From: DATKPA01 sp051955985
GTDB taxonomy: Bacteria > Planctomycetota > Phycisphaerae > WQYP01
Assembly: GCA_051955985.1 (NCBI GenBank)
Contig: JBQCGD010000147.1
Location: 54,917-118,916, forward strand
Direction of reading: 5' to 3'
Length of the DNA: 64,000 bases
In this document: in pieces, positions 41,897 through 50,543 of the stretch
Position numbering within the stretch: position 1 is the first letter of the stretch
How the letters are laid out: the number at the start of each line of letters is the position of its first letter
Position numbers and translations under genes: made by a program
Notes under the pieces: model-generated
The model's database searches: none
What the model saw: only the letters and a program-made list of their open reading frames with translations
What the model was told of the DNA's origin: nothing

Positions 41897-43609
41897 TCAC
41901 TGCGGGCCGACCTCGAAGTTGATGGTAAGGTGGCCGGACTTCCCGGTGACGTGGTATTTGGCGACATTGTCGGTGAGTTTGCTCATGGCGGCGCCAATGG
42001 GGCCGAGGAGTTGTTCGATGCGTTCGAGGGGGCCGGCGTTGACCTGGAGGTCGACATGGCCGGTGCGGTCGACGGTGCCGGCGGCGCGCATGCCCATGGT
42101 GGTGGAGTGGGCGTCAAGGCCGAGGACATCGAGTCTGTCGCCCTGGAAGAGGAAGTAGATTTCGGCGTGATCGTCGGGTTTTCCGTTATTGAGACCGACG
42201 GATTTCCCAAGGGCGCGGATGCCGTTGAAGATGTCGCCGAGAAGCGGGAGATCGGGGATGCGGCCGTGGTCGAGCACGAGGTGGCCTGTGCCGGACATCT
42301 GGGTGTTCCAGTGGGCGACGGGGGCGGAGTAGGAGATTTCTCCGGAAACGCGGCCGGCGATCTTGGGCGGCGTGTCCGGGGCGCCGGCGGCCGGGCCGGT
42401 CGAGAGCGTGCGGATGGTGCGCGCGAGGCCGACGTTGTTGATCTGCACGTGCAGGCTGATGGTCTGGCCGCGTTTGAACGGGAGGGAGCCTTCGGCATCG
42501 ACGGTGCCGTTGAGGATTTCCGCGTGGAAGCTCTTGGCGCGGGTGAGCAAGTTTTCGGTGCGGAGCTCCGCGGTGAGTTTCTGGATCGGCAGGTCCGTCC
42601 GGCCGATACGCGCGTGGGCATCCGTGAGCTCGAGGTGCGTGAGCAGCTTGGTTTTCATCTTGTCCTTGAGCATCAGCAGCCCGGTGAGAACGCACTGCAG
42701 ATTCCCGCGTGCCTGGTAGCGGTCGACGACGCGCTGGATGTTCGGGGGAAGCTTGTCGTGGGTTTCGCGGGAGAGGGCGAGCCGGGCGGTGAGCGGGGAA
42801 AACTCCAGGGCGCCGGTGTTGACGTTGAGGCGGCCCTGCATCTCGGCGGAGAAGATCGGCTCGCGGGCGGCTTTGCAGTCCAGCACATACCAGCCGTTGG
42901 TGGATTGACCGGGCTCGGTGGCGGTGGCGCCCGGGGCGGTGGGAGGATTGGGGTTGACGTTCAGGGTGGAGGTGAGGCCATCGAGGGTGAAGGGTTGAAG
43001 GTCCTTATGTCGGGCGTCGTACAGCAGGGTGCCGTTTTTGATATCGATTTTGGTGATCTGGAAGAAGTCGGAAGGTTTGCGCCGCGGGGAGCCGGGGGTG
43101 TGCTTCTTTTTGAGGAAGCCGGAGAAGCCGACGAAGTGGGTCTTGTGGGGCTGGGTGGTGGCGGAGTTGCCGTCAGGCTGGGTTGCGGAGCCGGCGGTGG
43201 GGAAGTGGACGGGCTGCGTGGCGACAAGGCGGACCACGGGCGTGTCGAGGTCGAACTCTTTGATTTTGAGTGACTGGCCGAGGTGAGGGATTTGTGCGAG
43301 CTCGATGCGGGCGGTTTTGACGGACAAGATGTCGATGTGCTTCGTGGGATCGAGGGTGTCGGGGGCGGTCAGGGTGAGGTCATGGACGATGACCGTTTTG
43401 GGCGACTGGTAGGTCAGGGCCGAATAATGGAGCGTGGGATTGATGAAATGGTTGGCGATGTTCTCAAGTTCGTGTCCGATCCAGAGTTCGATGGGAGACT
43501 GGATGACGCGGCCGGCCCGTTCGGTAGGGGGGTGGGCGAAAAGCAGGGTGATGGCGAGGATGCAGAGGGAGAGGAAGAAAGAGAGGCGGATGGCGGTTCG
43601 GCGTCTCAT
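41897..43609 (-). CDS. AsmA-like envelope protein
   Basis: 570 residues. An N-terminal membrane anchor (LSFFLSLCILAITLLFAHPP) is followed by a long beta-rich region. HYSALTYQSPKTVIVHDLTL, DILSVKTARIELAQIPHLGQ and the C-terminal SGTGHLVLDHGRIPDLPLLG followed by MRAAGTVDRTGHVDLQVNAG are typical of AsmA/TamB-related repeating-beta-groove proteins, which move lipids across or shape the Gram-negative envelope. Low-complexity stretches (TAGSATQPDGNSATTQPHK) interrupt the domain. Assignment is by pattern and moderate. It reads away from the histidine kinase gene. Confidence 0.6.
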   Translation of the reverse strand: MRRRTAIRLSFFLSLCILAITLLFAHPPTERAGRVIQSPIELWIGHELENIANHFINPTLHYSALTYQSPKTVIVHDLTLTAPDTLDPTKHIDILSVKTARIELAQIPHLGQSLKIKEFDLDTPVVRLVATQPVHFPTAGSATQPDGNSATTQPHKTHFVGFSGFLKKKHTPGSPRRKPSDFFQITKIDIKNGTLLYDARHKDLQPFTLDGLTSTLNVNPNPPTAPGATATEPGQSTNGWYVLDCKAAREPIFSAEMQGRLNVNTGALEFSPLTARLALSRETHDKLPPNIQRVVDRYQARGNLQCVLTGLLMLKDKMKTKLLTHLELTDAHARIGRTDLPIQKLTAELRTENLLTRAKSFHAEILNGTVDAEGSLPFKRGQTISLHVQINNVGLARTIRTLSTGPAAGAPDTPPKIAGRVSGEISYSAPVAHWNTQMSGTGHLVLDHGRIPDLPLLGDIFNGIRALGKSVGLNNGKPDDHAEIYFLFQGDRLDVLGLDAHSTTMGMRAAGTVDRTGHVDLQVNAGPLERIEQLLGPIGAAMSKLTDNVAKYHVTGKSGHLTINFEVGPQ

Positions 43610-43776
43610 GAACGGCGTTGACGCAAGACGGGTGCCGCGGCTGTGCGGCCGAACGGGGACCAGCCGTGCTGAGCTGCCATGCGTAGAATGATCGCGTGGC
43701 GGGGCGGGCTGCGCAGGGTCAACAGTGTTAAACTCAAGAGTCGCCGCACCGGCGGCTTGGTCTGAAAGGAAGGGTT

Positions 43777-45411
43777 GTGACTATCTCGGGTAATTCAAAC
43801 CAGCAGCAGTGGGAGGGGGGCCTGAAAGCCCGGCTGGCGGAGTCGGAGCGTTTGGCGCGGGAGACGCTCGATTCGCTCTCCGCGCACATTGCGATCCTGG
43901 ATGACTCCGGCACGATCCTCGCGGTCAACGCGGCGTGGCGCGAGTTTGCCCGCGACAACGGTCTCACCCCGGGGCGGGCCGATGCGGGCGCCAATTACCT
44001 GGCAGTCTGTCAAGCGGCCCAGGGGGACGGGCGGGCGGAGGCGCTGGCGTTCGCCGCCGGGATTCGCAAGGTGATCCAGGGGGAGAAAGCCGAATTTGCG
44101 ATGGAATACCCGTGCCATTCGCCGGAGCAGCGGCGGTGGTTCATTGGCCGGGTGACGCGATTTTCCGGCGAGGGCCCGGTGCGGGTGGTGGTGGCGCACG
44201 AAGACATCACCGCGCGCCGCGAAGCCGAAGAGGCGCTGGCGGCGGCGAAAAAGGCGGCGGAGGAGGCGACCAAGGCCAAGAGCGCCTTTCTCGCGAACAT
44301 GAGCCACGAGATCCGCACCCCGGTCACCGCCATTGTCGGGTTCGCCGAGTTGCTGCAGGATGCCGGCGATCCGACGCTGGATCGTGCGGCCGGCCTGCAA
44401 ACCATCCAGCGAAACGCCCGCCACCTTCTCGACCTGGTCAACGAGATCCTGGATCTCTCCAAGATTGAAGCCGGCGCGATGACCGTGGAGAAACTCCCCA
44501 CGGAGATCCGTCCGCTCTTTTCGGATGTGCTCTCGACGATGCAGCCCCGGGCGGTCCAAAAGGGGCTCGCCCTCACGCTGAACATGCGCGGCGACGTCCC
44601 CGAGCGGCTGGTGACCGACGGCATGCGGCTCAAACAGGTGGTGATGAACCTGGCCAGTAATGCGATCAAATTCACGCAGCACGGACGCGTCGATATTCGC
44701 CTTGCGTACCACGCCGCCACGCAGACGCTGCAGGCGGAGGTCGAGGACAGCGGGATCGGCATGAACTCCGAACAGATTTCGCGGCTTTTCCAGCCGTTCC
44801 AGCAGGCGGATGGATCGACCACGCGGATATTCGGCGGCACGGGACTGGGGCTGACGATCAGCCGGCGGCTGGCGCAGCTGCTCGGGGGGGACATCGAGGT
44901 GCGGTCGGCGCCGGGCCAGGGGAGCGTCTTTACGCTGACCATCACCGCGCCCGTCGATCACACCGCGGCCGGCGTCGCCGCATCGGCCGCTCCCGGCGAC
45001 GGCCGCGCCATGCCGCGCGACCTCCATGGGGCCGTGCTGATCGCCGAGGACGGCGCCGACAACCAGCGGCTGCTGGCGGCGATCCTGCAGCGTGCCGGCC
45101 TTGAAGTGGTCATCGTCGATAACGGCGAGACGGCGGTGGAATACGCCCTCGGCGGCGGGTTCGAACTCGTGCTGATGGACATGCAGATGCCGACGCTCGA
45201 TGGCTACCAGGCCGTGCGGCGTTTGCGGGCAGCCGGTTTCGCGCGGCCGATCCTGGCGGTCACGGCCGACGCCCACGCCGATGATCGCGTCCGTTGTCTC
45301 GACGCCGGTTGCACGGATTATGTCCCCAAGCCGATCGACCGCGCGCTGCTGCTGACAACGGTGAAACGCTGCCTGGCGGGGGAAAGCTCGCCGCATGCCA
45401 AAGATGCCTGA
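43777..45411 (+). CDS. Soluble hybrid histidine kinase (PAS-HisKA-HATPase-receiver)
   Basis: 544 residues from GTG 43777, with AAGGAAGGG just upstream. A PAS-like domain (about 25-145; HIAILDDSGTILAVNAAWRE), coiled coil, HisKA with phospho-acceptor H177 in FLANMSHEIRTPVTAIVGFA, HATPase boxes (NLASNAIKFTQHG, EDSGIGM, GGTGLGLTISRRLAQLLGG) and a C-terminal receiver with D468 in VLMDMQMPTLDGY and VPKPI. No membrane segment, so it senses a cytoplasmic signal. No response regulator with a DNA-binding output is adjacent. Codons are balanced between G and C, unlike genes to either side. Confidence 0.92.
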   Translation: MTISGNSNQQQWEGGLKARLAESERLARETLDSLSAHIAILDDSGTILAVNAAWREFARDNGLTPGRADAGANYLAVCQAAQGDGRAEALAFAAGIRKVIQGEKAEFAMEYPCHSPEQRRWFIGRVTRFSGEGPVRVVVAHEDITARREAEEALAAAKKAAEEATKAKSAFLANMSHEIRTPVTAIVGFAELLQDAGDPTLDRAAGLQTIQRNARHLLDLVNEILDLSKIEAGAMTVEKLPTEIRPLFSDVLSTMQPRAVQKGLALTLNMRGDVPERLVTDGMRLKQVVMNLASNAIKFTQHGRVDIRLAYHAATQTLQAEVEDSGIGMNSEQISRLFQPFQQADGSTTRIFGGTGLGLTISRRLAQLLGGDIEVRSAPGQGSVFTLTITAPVDHTAAGVAASAAPGDGRAMPRDLHGAVLIAEDGADNQRLLAAILQRAGLEVVIVDNGETAVEYALGGGFELVLMDMQMPTLDGYQAVRRLRAAGFARPILAVTADAHADDRVRCLDAGCTDYVPKPIDRALLLTTVKRCLAGESSPHAKDA

Positions 45412-45525
45412 ACGGTGGATGGGGGCCCGCCGGGATTCTATGATAGTGGATTCTGCATCAGTTGCGGCAGGCTGTCGTCCGTGGCGGCGGCGCTGCAGAC
45501 ACTGGCTCCTTGGATGTGAACGCGA

Positions 45526-46296
45526 ATGCTGGCAAAGCGGATTATCCCCTGTCTGGATGTGGATCGTGGCCGCGTGGTGAAGGGCGTGAAATTCTTCGAC
45601 CACGTCGATGCGGGCGACCCCGTGGAGCAGGCGATTTTTTATGACGAGTCGCAGGCGGATGAACTGGTGTTTTACGACATCACGGCGAGCCACGAGGGCC
45701 GGGGCATCATGGCGGATGTGGTGCGGAAGGTGGCGGACAACGTGTTCATGCCGATCACCGTCGGGGGCGGCATACGGACGCTTGACGATGCGACGCGGTT
45801 GATCCAGGCGGGGGCGGAGAAAGTGAGCGTGAATTCGGCGGCGGTGAAGCGGCCGGAGCTGATCGCCGAGATTTCGCGGAAGTTCGGCCGCTGTGCGACG
45901 GTGCTGGGGATTGATGCCAACCGGATCAAGATCGACGGCGTCGAGAAGTGGCATGTCTTCGTCAACGGCGGGCGCGTGGACACCGGCGTCGATGTGCTGG
46001 AATGGGCGAAACGGGGCGAGGCGCTCGGCGCCGGGGAGATCGTCCTCAACGTCATGAACGCCGATGGCATGAAGAGCGGCTACGACCTGGAAATGACCTC
46101 GGCGGTGTCGTCGGAAGTGACGATTCCCGTGGTGGCCAGCGGCGGGGCGGGCTCGCCGGAGCACATGTGGCGTGTCCTGGACCAGGGCAAGGCGGACGCG
46201 GCACTGGCGGCATCGATTTTCCACTTCCGCGAGTACAGCGTCGGGGAGGTGAAGAAATATTTGGCGGAGAAGGGGATCTGCGTCCGGGTGGCCTGA
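45526..46296 (+). CDS. hisF: Imidazole glycerol phosphate synthase cyclase subunit
   Basis: 256 residues. A TIM barrel with the catalytic Asp in IIPCLDVDRGRVVKG (D11) and the second in ATVLGIDANRIK; phosphate loops FMPITVGGGIRTLDD and PVVASGGAGSPEHM. HisF uses ammonia from HisH to make IGP and AICAR in histidine synthesis. VRA- to VLG-type differences are minor. No hisH or other his gene is adjacent. No clear ribosome site; it follows the kinase by 114 bases and may be read from its own promoter. Confidence 0.95.
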   Translation: MLAKRIIPCLDVDRGRVVKGVKFFDHVDAGDPVEQAIFYDESQADELVFYDITASHEGRGIMADVVRKVADNVFMPITVGGGIRTLDDATRLIQAGAEKVSVNSAAVKRPELIAEISRKFGRCATVLGIDANRIKIDGVEKWHVFVNGGRVDTGVDVLEWAKRGEALGAGEIVLNVMNADGMKSGYDLEMTSAVSSEVTIPVVASGGAGSPEHMWRVLDQGKADAALAASIFHFREYSVGEVKKYLAEKGICVRVA

Positions 46297-46490
46297 TTCG
46301 TTCAGGAGCCTCGTCGCGCGGCGCGACGCACGAACTATATAGGGGACCGGATGGGGATGGGGGCCGGGAGCAGCGATTTCCATGAAGATGGAAGAGGGGC
46401 GGACCGGGGATTGGGAAGAAATACCGGGGGTCTGCGGCGGTTTCTTCGATAAGGCGCGTAGGAGAAATCCTAAAAAACCTCTCAGTCGGT

Positions 46491-46519
46491 TTGACCGCTA
46501 CCGTAGGTTCCCTTAATAT
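46491..46519 (+). promoter_or_regulatory. Sigma-70-type promoter of the ACIII/cox operon
   Basis: TTGACC (46491-46496), a 17-base spacer and TAATAT (46514-46519). This is the closest match to a housekeeping promoter in the window, about 155 bases before actA. Confidence 0.7.
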
Positions 46520-46540
46520 CCGGAACTCACCGACTTCGTA

Positions 46541-46559
46541 CACTATTTCACGAATAGTG
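46541..46559. promoter_or_regulatory. Perfect palindrome downstream of the operon promoter
   Basis: CACTATT-TCACG-AATAGTG, 7-bp arms. It starts about 15 bases after the predicted transcription start, so it could be an operator for a dimeric regulator or a 5-prime RNA hairpin. The TTTCACGAA centre vaguely resembles Crp/Fnr-type half sites. Confidence 0.55.
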
Positions 46560-46674
46560 AGACCTCAGAGGCAGTCCTCCCAGAGGGAAGCGGGGCATCA
46601 CCGATGCAAATTCTTCAGCGACAGCAGCGGCAGTACCGCAGGTTTTACCGGAACGTTCAGACGGATCTCTTCGA

Positions 46675-47358
46675 ATGGACCTGAAACCCCTGTTCGTATT
46701 TCCCAGATGGTCGAACAAAGTCGTCCTGGGATTGACGCTGTTTTCCCTCACTATCCCCTTTTACGTCGGCCTGCTGGTGGCGTACGGACTTGATCCGGTC
46801 ACGCTCAACGTCGGGTACTCGCCGGTGCAGCCGGTGCCGTACTCGCACGCCCTGCACGCCGGGCAGTTGGGCATCGACTGCCGGTACTGCCACAACACCG
46901 TGGAGAAAGCGGGGTTTGCAGCGATTCCTCCGACGGAAACCTGCATCAACTGTCACCGCGCCATCCGCCCGAATTCCCCCAAGTTGAAGCCGGTTTTTGA
47001 TTCCTACAACTCCGGCAAGCCGATCCCGTGGGTCAAAATTCATGACCTGCCGGACTTCGTTTATTTCAACCACGCGGCCCACGTGAACGCGGCGATCTCC
47101 TGTGTCGAGTGTCACGGCAACGTGAACCACATGGACCAGGTCTACATGGCCAAGCCGCTGAACATGGCGTGGTGCCTGCAGTGCCACCGCGACCCGGCGC
47201 CGCGTATTCGCCCGAAGGATCAGATCACGAACTTGGACTGGAAGCCGGAAGTGCCGGAAGGCCAGACGCTTGAGCAGGCGAAGCGCGAGCTCGGCGAGAA
47301 GTTGAAGGACAAGTATCACATCAACCCGAACGTGGATTGCGTGACATGCCATCGATGA
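46675..47358 (+). CDS. actA: Alternative complex III pentaheme cytochrome c subunit
   Basis: 227 residues. An N-terminal membrane helix (VLGLTLFSLTIPFYVGLLVA) is followed by five CXXCH heme sites: CRYCH, CINCH, CVECH, CLQCH and CVTCH. YSHALHAGQLGIDCRYCH and DFVYFNHAAHVNAAISCVEC match ActA. In ACIII it sits on the periplasmic side, receiving electrons from ActB and passing them to the mono-heme subunit or the oxidase. First gene of the operon; its TGA overlaps the possible actB ATG (ATGA). Confidence 0.93.
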   Translation: MDLKPLFVFPRWSNKVVLGLTLFSLTIPFYVGLLVAYGLDPVTLNVGYSPVQPVPYSHALHAGQLGIDCRYCHNTVEKAGFAAIPPTETCINCHRAIRPNSPKLKPVFDSYNSGKPIPWVKIHDLPDFVYFNHAAHVNAAISCVECHGNVNHMDQVYMAKPLNMAWCLQCHRDPAPRIRPKDQITNLDWKPEVPEGQTLEQAKRELGEKLKDKYHINPNVDCVTCHR

Positions 47359-50300
47359 ACGGCAAAGGCCGTAAACAAGGTCCCCAGTACTGGCGCAGCT
47401 TGAACGAGCTGGCGGACAAGCCGTCGTTCCGCGAATTCGTGGAACGGGAATTTCCGAACCGGGCGTCGGAATGGTTTGGGGGGTCGCGCCGCGCGTTCCT
47501 GAAGATCATGGGTGCGTCGATGGCGCTCGCCGGACTGGCGAGCTGCCGGCGTTGGCCCGTGGAAGATTTGGCGCCGTACGCCCACCGGCCGGCGGGCCGG
47601 ATGGATGGCGTGCCGGTGCATTACGCGACGGCGTATGAAATCGGCGGGATGGGGCATGGGGTGATCGCGGTGTCGGTCGATGGGCGGCCGATCAAGGTGG
47701 ATGGTAATCCGCAGCATCCGCTGACGAAGGGGGCGTCGGATCCGTATCTGCAGGCGTCGGTTCTGAATGTGTATGATCCGGACCGCTCGCGCACGCCGGT
47801 GCAGCGGAACGGCAATTCCCGCACTGAAAAAACCTGGACCGAGTTCGCTTCGGCGATCGGCGGCGCTGACAAGACCGGCGCCGGCATGGTGATCCTGACG
47901 GAAGCGTCGCGGTCGCCCTCTGTTGCCGCGATGCGTAAGCGGCTTCCGCAGGCCCAGTGGTTTGAATATGAAGCCGTCAGTGGCGATAACCAGCGGGCCG
48001 GGGCCCAGATGGCCTTCGGCCGTCCGCTCATCGCCGTCCCGCAGCTCGATCGCGCCAGCACGATCATTTCGATCGATTTCGATTTCCTCGCCGGCAACCC
48101 GCTGGCGATCAAGTTCAACCGCGATTTCGCCGCGGGCCGCCAGCTCAAGGACGGCGTCACGCAGGGCAAGACGATGAACCGGCTCTTCGTGGTCGAAACC
48201 GGCTTCACGATCACCGGCTCGATGGCCGATCACCGCCGCGCGGTGAAGCCCTCCGAGATCCCGGGCGTGCTGATGGCCATCGCCGACGCCATGAACGGCA
48301 AGGAACCGGCCGGAGACAAGGAACTCGCGGAATTCGTCACGACAGTCGCCAAGGCGATCAACCCGAACGATCCGGGCGATGAAGGCAAGGCCGTCATTGT
48401 CGCCGGGCCGCACCTGCCGGCGGAAGTGCATGCGGCGGTCGCGGCGCTCAACTCGCTGCTCCGGGCGCCGGTCACGTACTACGATCAGCCCGAAGATCCC
48501 CGCGGCGAAAACGGCTGGACGCCGCATTCGCAGCAGCTCCAGCAGTTCGTGCAGGCCGCCGCGGGCGCCAGCACGGTGCTGATCATCGGCGCCAACCCGG
48601 TGCTCACCGCGCCGAGCGACATCGATGTGGCGGGGGCCCTCAAGAAAGCCAAGCTCTCCATCCACGCCGGATTCTTTGAAGACGAAACCGCGGCCGCGTG
48701 CAACTGGCACGTGCCGCTGTCGCATTACCTTGAAGCGTGGGGCGATGTCCGCACGTGGGATGGGACCGTCTCGATCGCGCAGCCGCTCATCGAGCCGATT
48801 TTCGGCACCAAGAGCGTGATCGAACTGCTCGCGCTGATCTCCGGCAAGGAGCAGGCGGGGCAGGAGATCGTCCGCGACACGGCGAAGAACGATTACCTCA
48901 AGGGCCGCTTCTCCGAATGGGCCTGGAAACAGTCGCTCTTCAACGGCGTGGTCGCCGATTCGGCCCGCAAGGATGTCGGCGTGAAGCTCGCCGGAGATGC
49001 GCCAGCCGCAATTGCCGGACTGCAGAAGCTCGCAGGCAACAAGGGCGGCGACCTGGAACTCGTCGCCTTCGCCGGGCCCGCCTACGACGGCCGCTTCGTC
49101 AACAACGGCTGGCTGCAGGAAATGCCCGACCCGATGACCCGCTGCACGTGGGACAACCCGCTGATGGTGTCGCCGGAGACGGCCAAGAAACTCGGCGTCG
49201 ATACCGATGACGTCGTGAAGGTCACCGCCAACGGGCGCTCCATCGAAGCGACCATCTGCACCATGCCGGGCCAGGCCGACGGCACCTTCCGCATCGCTGT
49301 CGGCTACGGCCGCAACAACATCGGCGCTATCGCCGACGGGGTGGGCTCCGATGCCTATCAGCTCGTTTCCTCCAAGGATCCGGGTTTCAGCACCGTCACC
49401 GTCGAAAAGACCGGCAAGGTCAACAACCTCGCCTGCGTGCAGGATCACCACATCGTCGACACTGTCGGCAAGGAACGTCTCGCCAAGCTCGTCCCCGAGC
49501 TTGTGGTCGAAGGCACCTTCCAGGAATACCTGACCAACCCGTCGGTGGGGGCGCGCAAGGTGCTTAGCCTCTCGATGTGGGATGAACACGATTACGACAC
49601 GCAGCACCCCGGCGAACAGTACAAGCACAAGTGGGGCATGGCCGTCGACCTGACGACCTGCACCGGCTGCTCGGCGTGCGTCATCGCCTGCCAGGCGGAA
49701 AACAACGTGCCGATCGTCGGCAAGGAGCAGGTCTACCGCGGCCGCGAAATGCACTGGCTGCGTATCGACCGCTACTTCAAGCACGACCCGCACAATCCGC
49801 AGGCCGTCCACCAGCCGATCCTCTGCATGCACTGCGAAAACGCCCCGTGCGAATCGGTCTGCCCCGTCGCGGCGACGACCCACAGCCAGGAAGGTCTCAA
49901 CATGATGACCTACAACCGCTGCATCGGGACGCGCTATTGCTCGAACAACTGCCCGTACAAGGTGCGGCGCTTCAACTTCTTTGACTACAACTCGGGCAAC
50001 ATCGAAAACCTGTACCGTCCGAACCTGCTGCGTCCGTACATCGGCGAGCTGGAACGGATGCAGAAGAACCCGCAGGTCACCGTGCGTTCCCGCGGCGTGA
50101 TGGAAAAGTGCACCTACTGCGTGCAGCGCATCGAAAACGCCCGCATCGAAATCCGCGCCGAGAACCGCGGCTCCAACAACGAACTCGATCGCCGCATCCC
50201 CGACGGCCGTGTCGTCACCGCCTGCCAGCAGGCCTGCCCGACCGAGGCCATCGTCTTCGGCGACCTCAACGACAAGAACTCCCGCGTCAGCAAACTGCAT

Positions 50301-50501
50301 GAGCTGGCCCAGACCTACGGCCTGCTCGACCCGGAATTGAACACCAAACCCCGTACGCAGTATCTTGCGAAGGTGCGCAACCCGATCGAGTACAAGGAAG
50401 GGGACACCAAGGCCCTCGACTACGAGATGTACCACGACGAATCGGTCGAAGACAGCGGCTCGGTCACCTTCTCCAAGGAACCCCAGGGCCAGGTGGAATA
50501 A
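47355..50501 (+). CDS. actB: Alternative complex III iron-sulfur subunit (molybdopterin-like fold fused to ferredoxin)
   Basis: About 1048 residues (ATG 47346 or 47355). The N-terminus has YWRSLNELADKPSFREFVER and a twin-arginine motif, SRRAFLKIMGASMALAG, so it is probably exported folded. The large middle resembles the molybdopterin oxidoreductase fold but ACIII members lack the cofactor. The C-terminal third has four cubane-type clusters: CTGCSACVIAC, CMHCENAPCESVCP, CIGTRYCSNNCP and CTYC paired with CQQACP. It takes electrons from quinol at ActC and passes them to the cytochromes. Composition is close to neutral in the first half, unlike downstream genes. Confidence 0.92.
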   Translation: MNGKGRKQGPQYWRSLNELADKPSFREFVEREFPNRASEWFGGSRRAFLKIMGASMALAGLASCRRWPVEDLAPYAHRPAGRMDGVPVHYATAYEIGGMGHGVIAVSVDGRPIKVDGNPQHPLTKGASDPYLQASVLNVYDPDRSRTPVQRNGNSRTEKTWTEFASAIGGADKTGAGMVILTEASRSPSVAAMRKRLPQAQWFEYEAVSGDNQRAGAQMAFGRPLIAVPQLDRASTIISIDFDFLAGNPLAIKFNRDFAAGRQLKDGVTQGKTMNRLFVVETGFTITGSMADHRRAVKPSEIPGVLMAIADAMNGKEPAGDKELAEFVTTVAKAINPNDPGDEGKAVIVAGPHLPAEVHAAVAALNSLLRAPVTYYDQPEDPRGENGWTPHSQQLQQFVQAAAGASTVLIIGANPVLTAPSDIDVAGALKKAKLSIHAGFFEDETAAACNWHVPLSHYLEAWGDVRTWDGTVSIAQPLIEPIFGTKSVIELLALISGKEQAGQEIVRDTAKNDYLKGRFSEWAWKQSLFNGVVADSARKDVGVKLAGDAPAAIAGLQKLAGNKGGDLELVAFAGPAYDGRFVNNGWLQEMPDPMTRCTWDNPLMVSPETAKKLGVDTDDVVKVTANGRSIEATICTMPGQADGTFRIAVGYGRNNIGAIADGVGSDAYQLVSSKDPGFSTVTVEKTGKVNNLACVQDHHIVDTVGKERLAKLVPELVVEGTFQEYLTNPSVGARKVLSLSMWDEHDYDTQHPGEQYKHKWGMAVDLTTCTGCSACVIACQAENNVPIVGKEQVYRGREMHWLRIDRYFKHDPHNPQAVHQPILCMHCENAPCESVCPVAATTHSQEGLNMMTYNRCIGTRYCSNNCPYKVRRFNFFDYNSGNIENLYRPNLLRPYIGELERMQKNPQVTVRSRGVMEKCTYCVQRIENARIEIRAENRGSNNELDRRIPDGRVVTACQQACPTEAIVFGDLNDKNSRVSKLHELAQTYGLLDPELNTKPRTQYLAKVRNPIEYKEGDTKALDYEMYHDESVEDSGSVTFSKEPQGQVE

Positions 50502-50543
50502 CGAGTTTTGCCCAGGACTAAGTGCCCAGAACTTAGGACGTCT

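Larger units (their letters stand above)
46297..46674. other. 378-base regulatory region before the respiratory operon
   Basis: No gene. It holds a strong-looking promoter (46491-46519), a perfect palindrome (46541-46559) and a leader of about 150 bases before actA. Nothing else is recognised. Confidence 0.6.
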
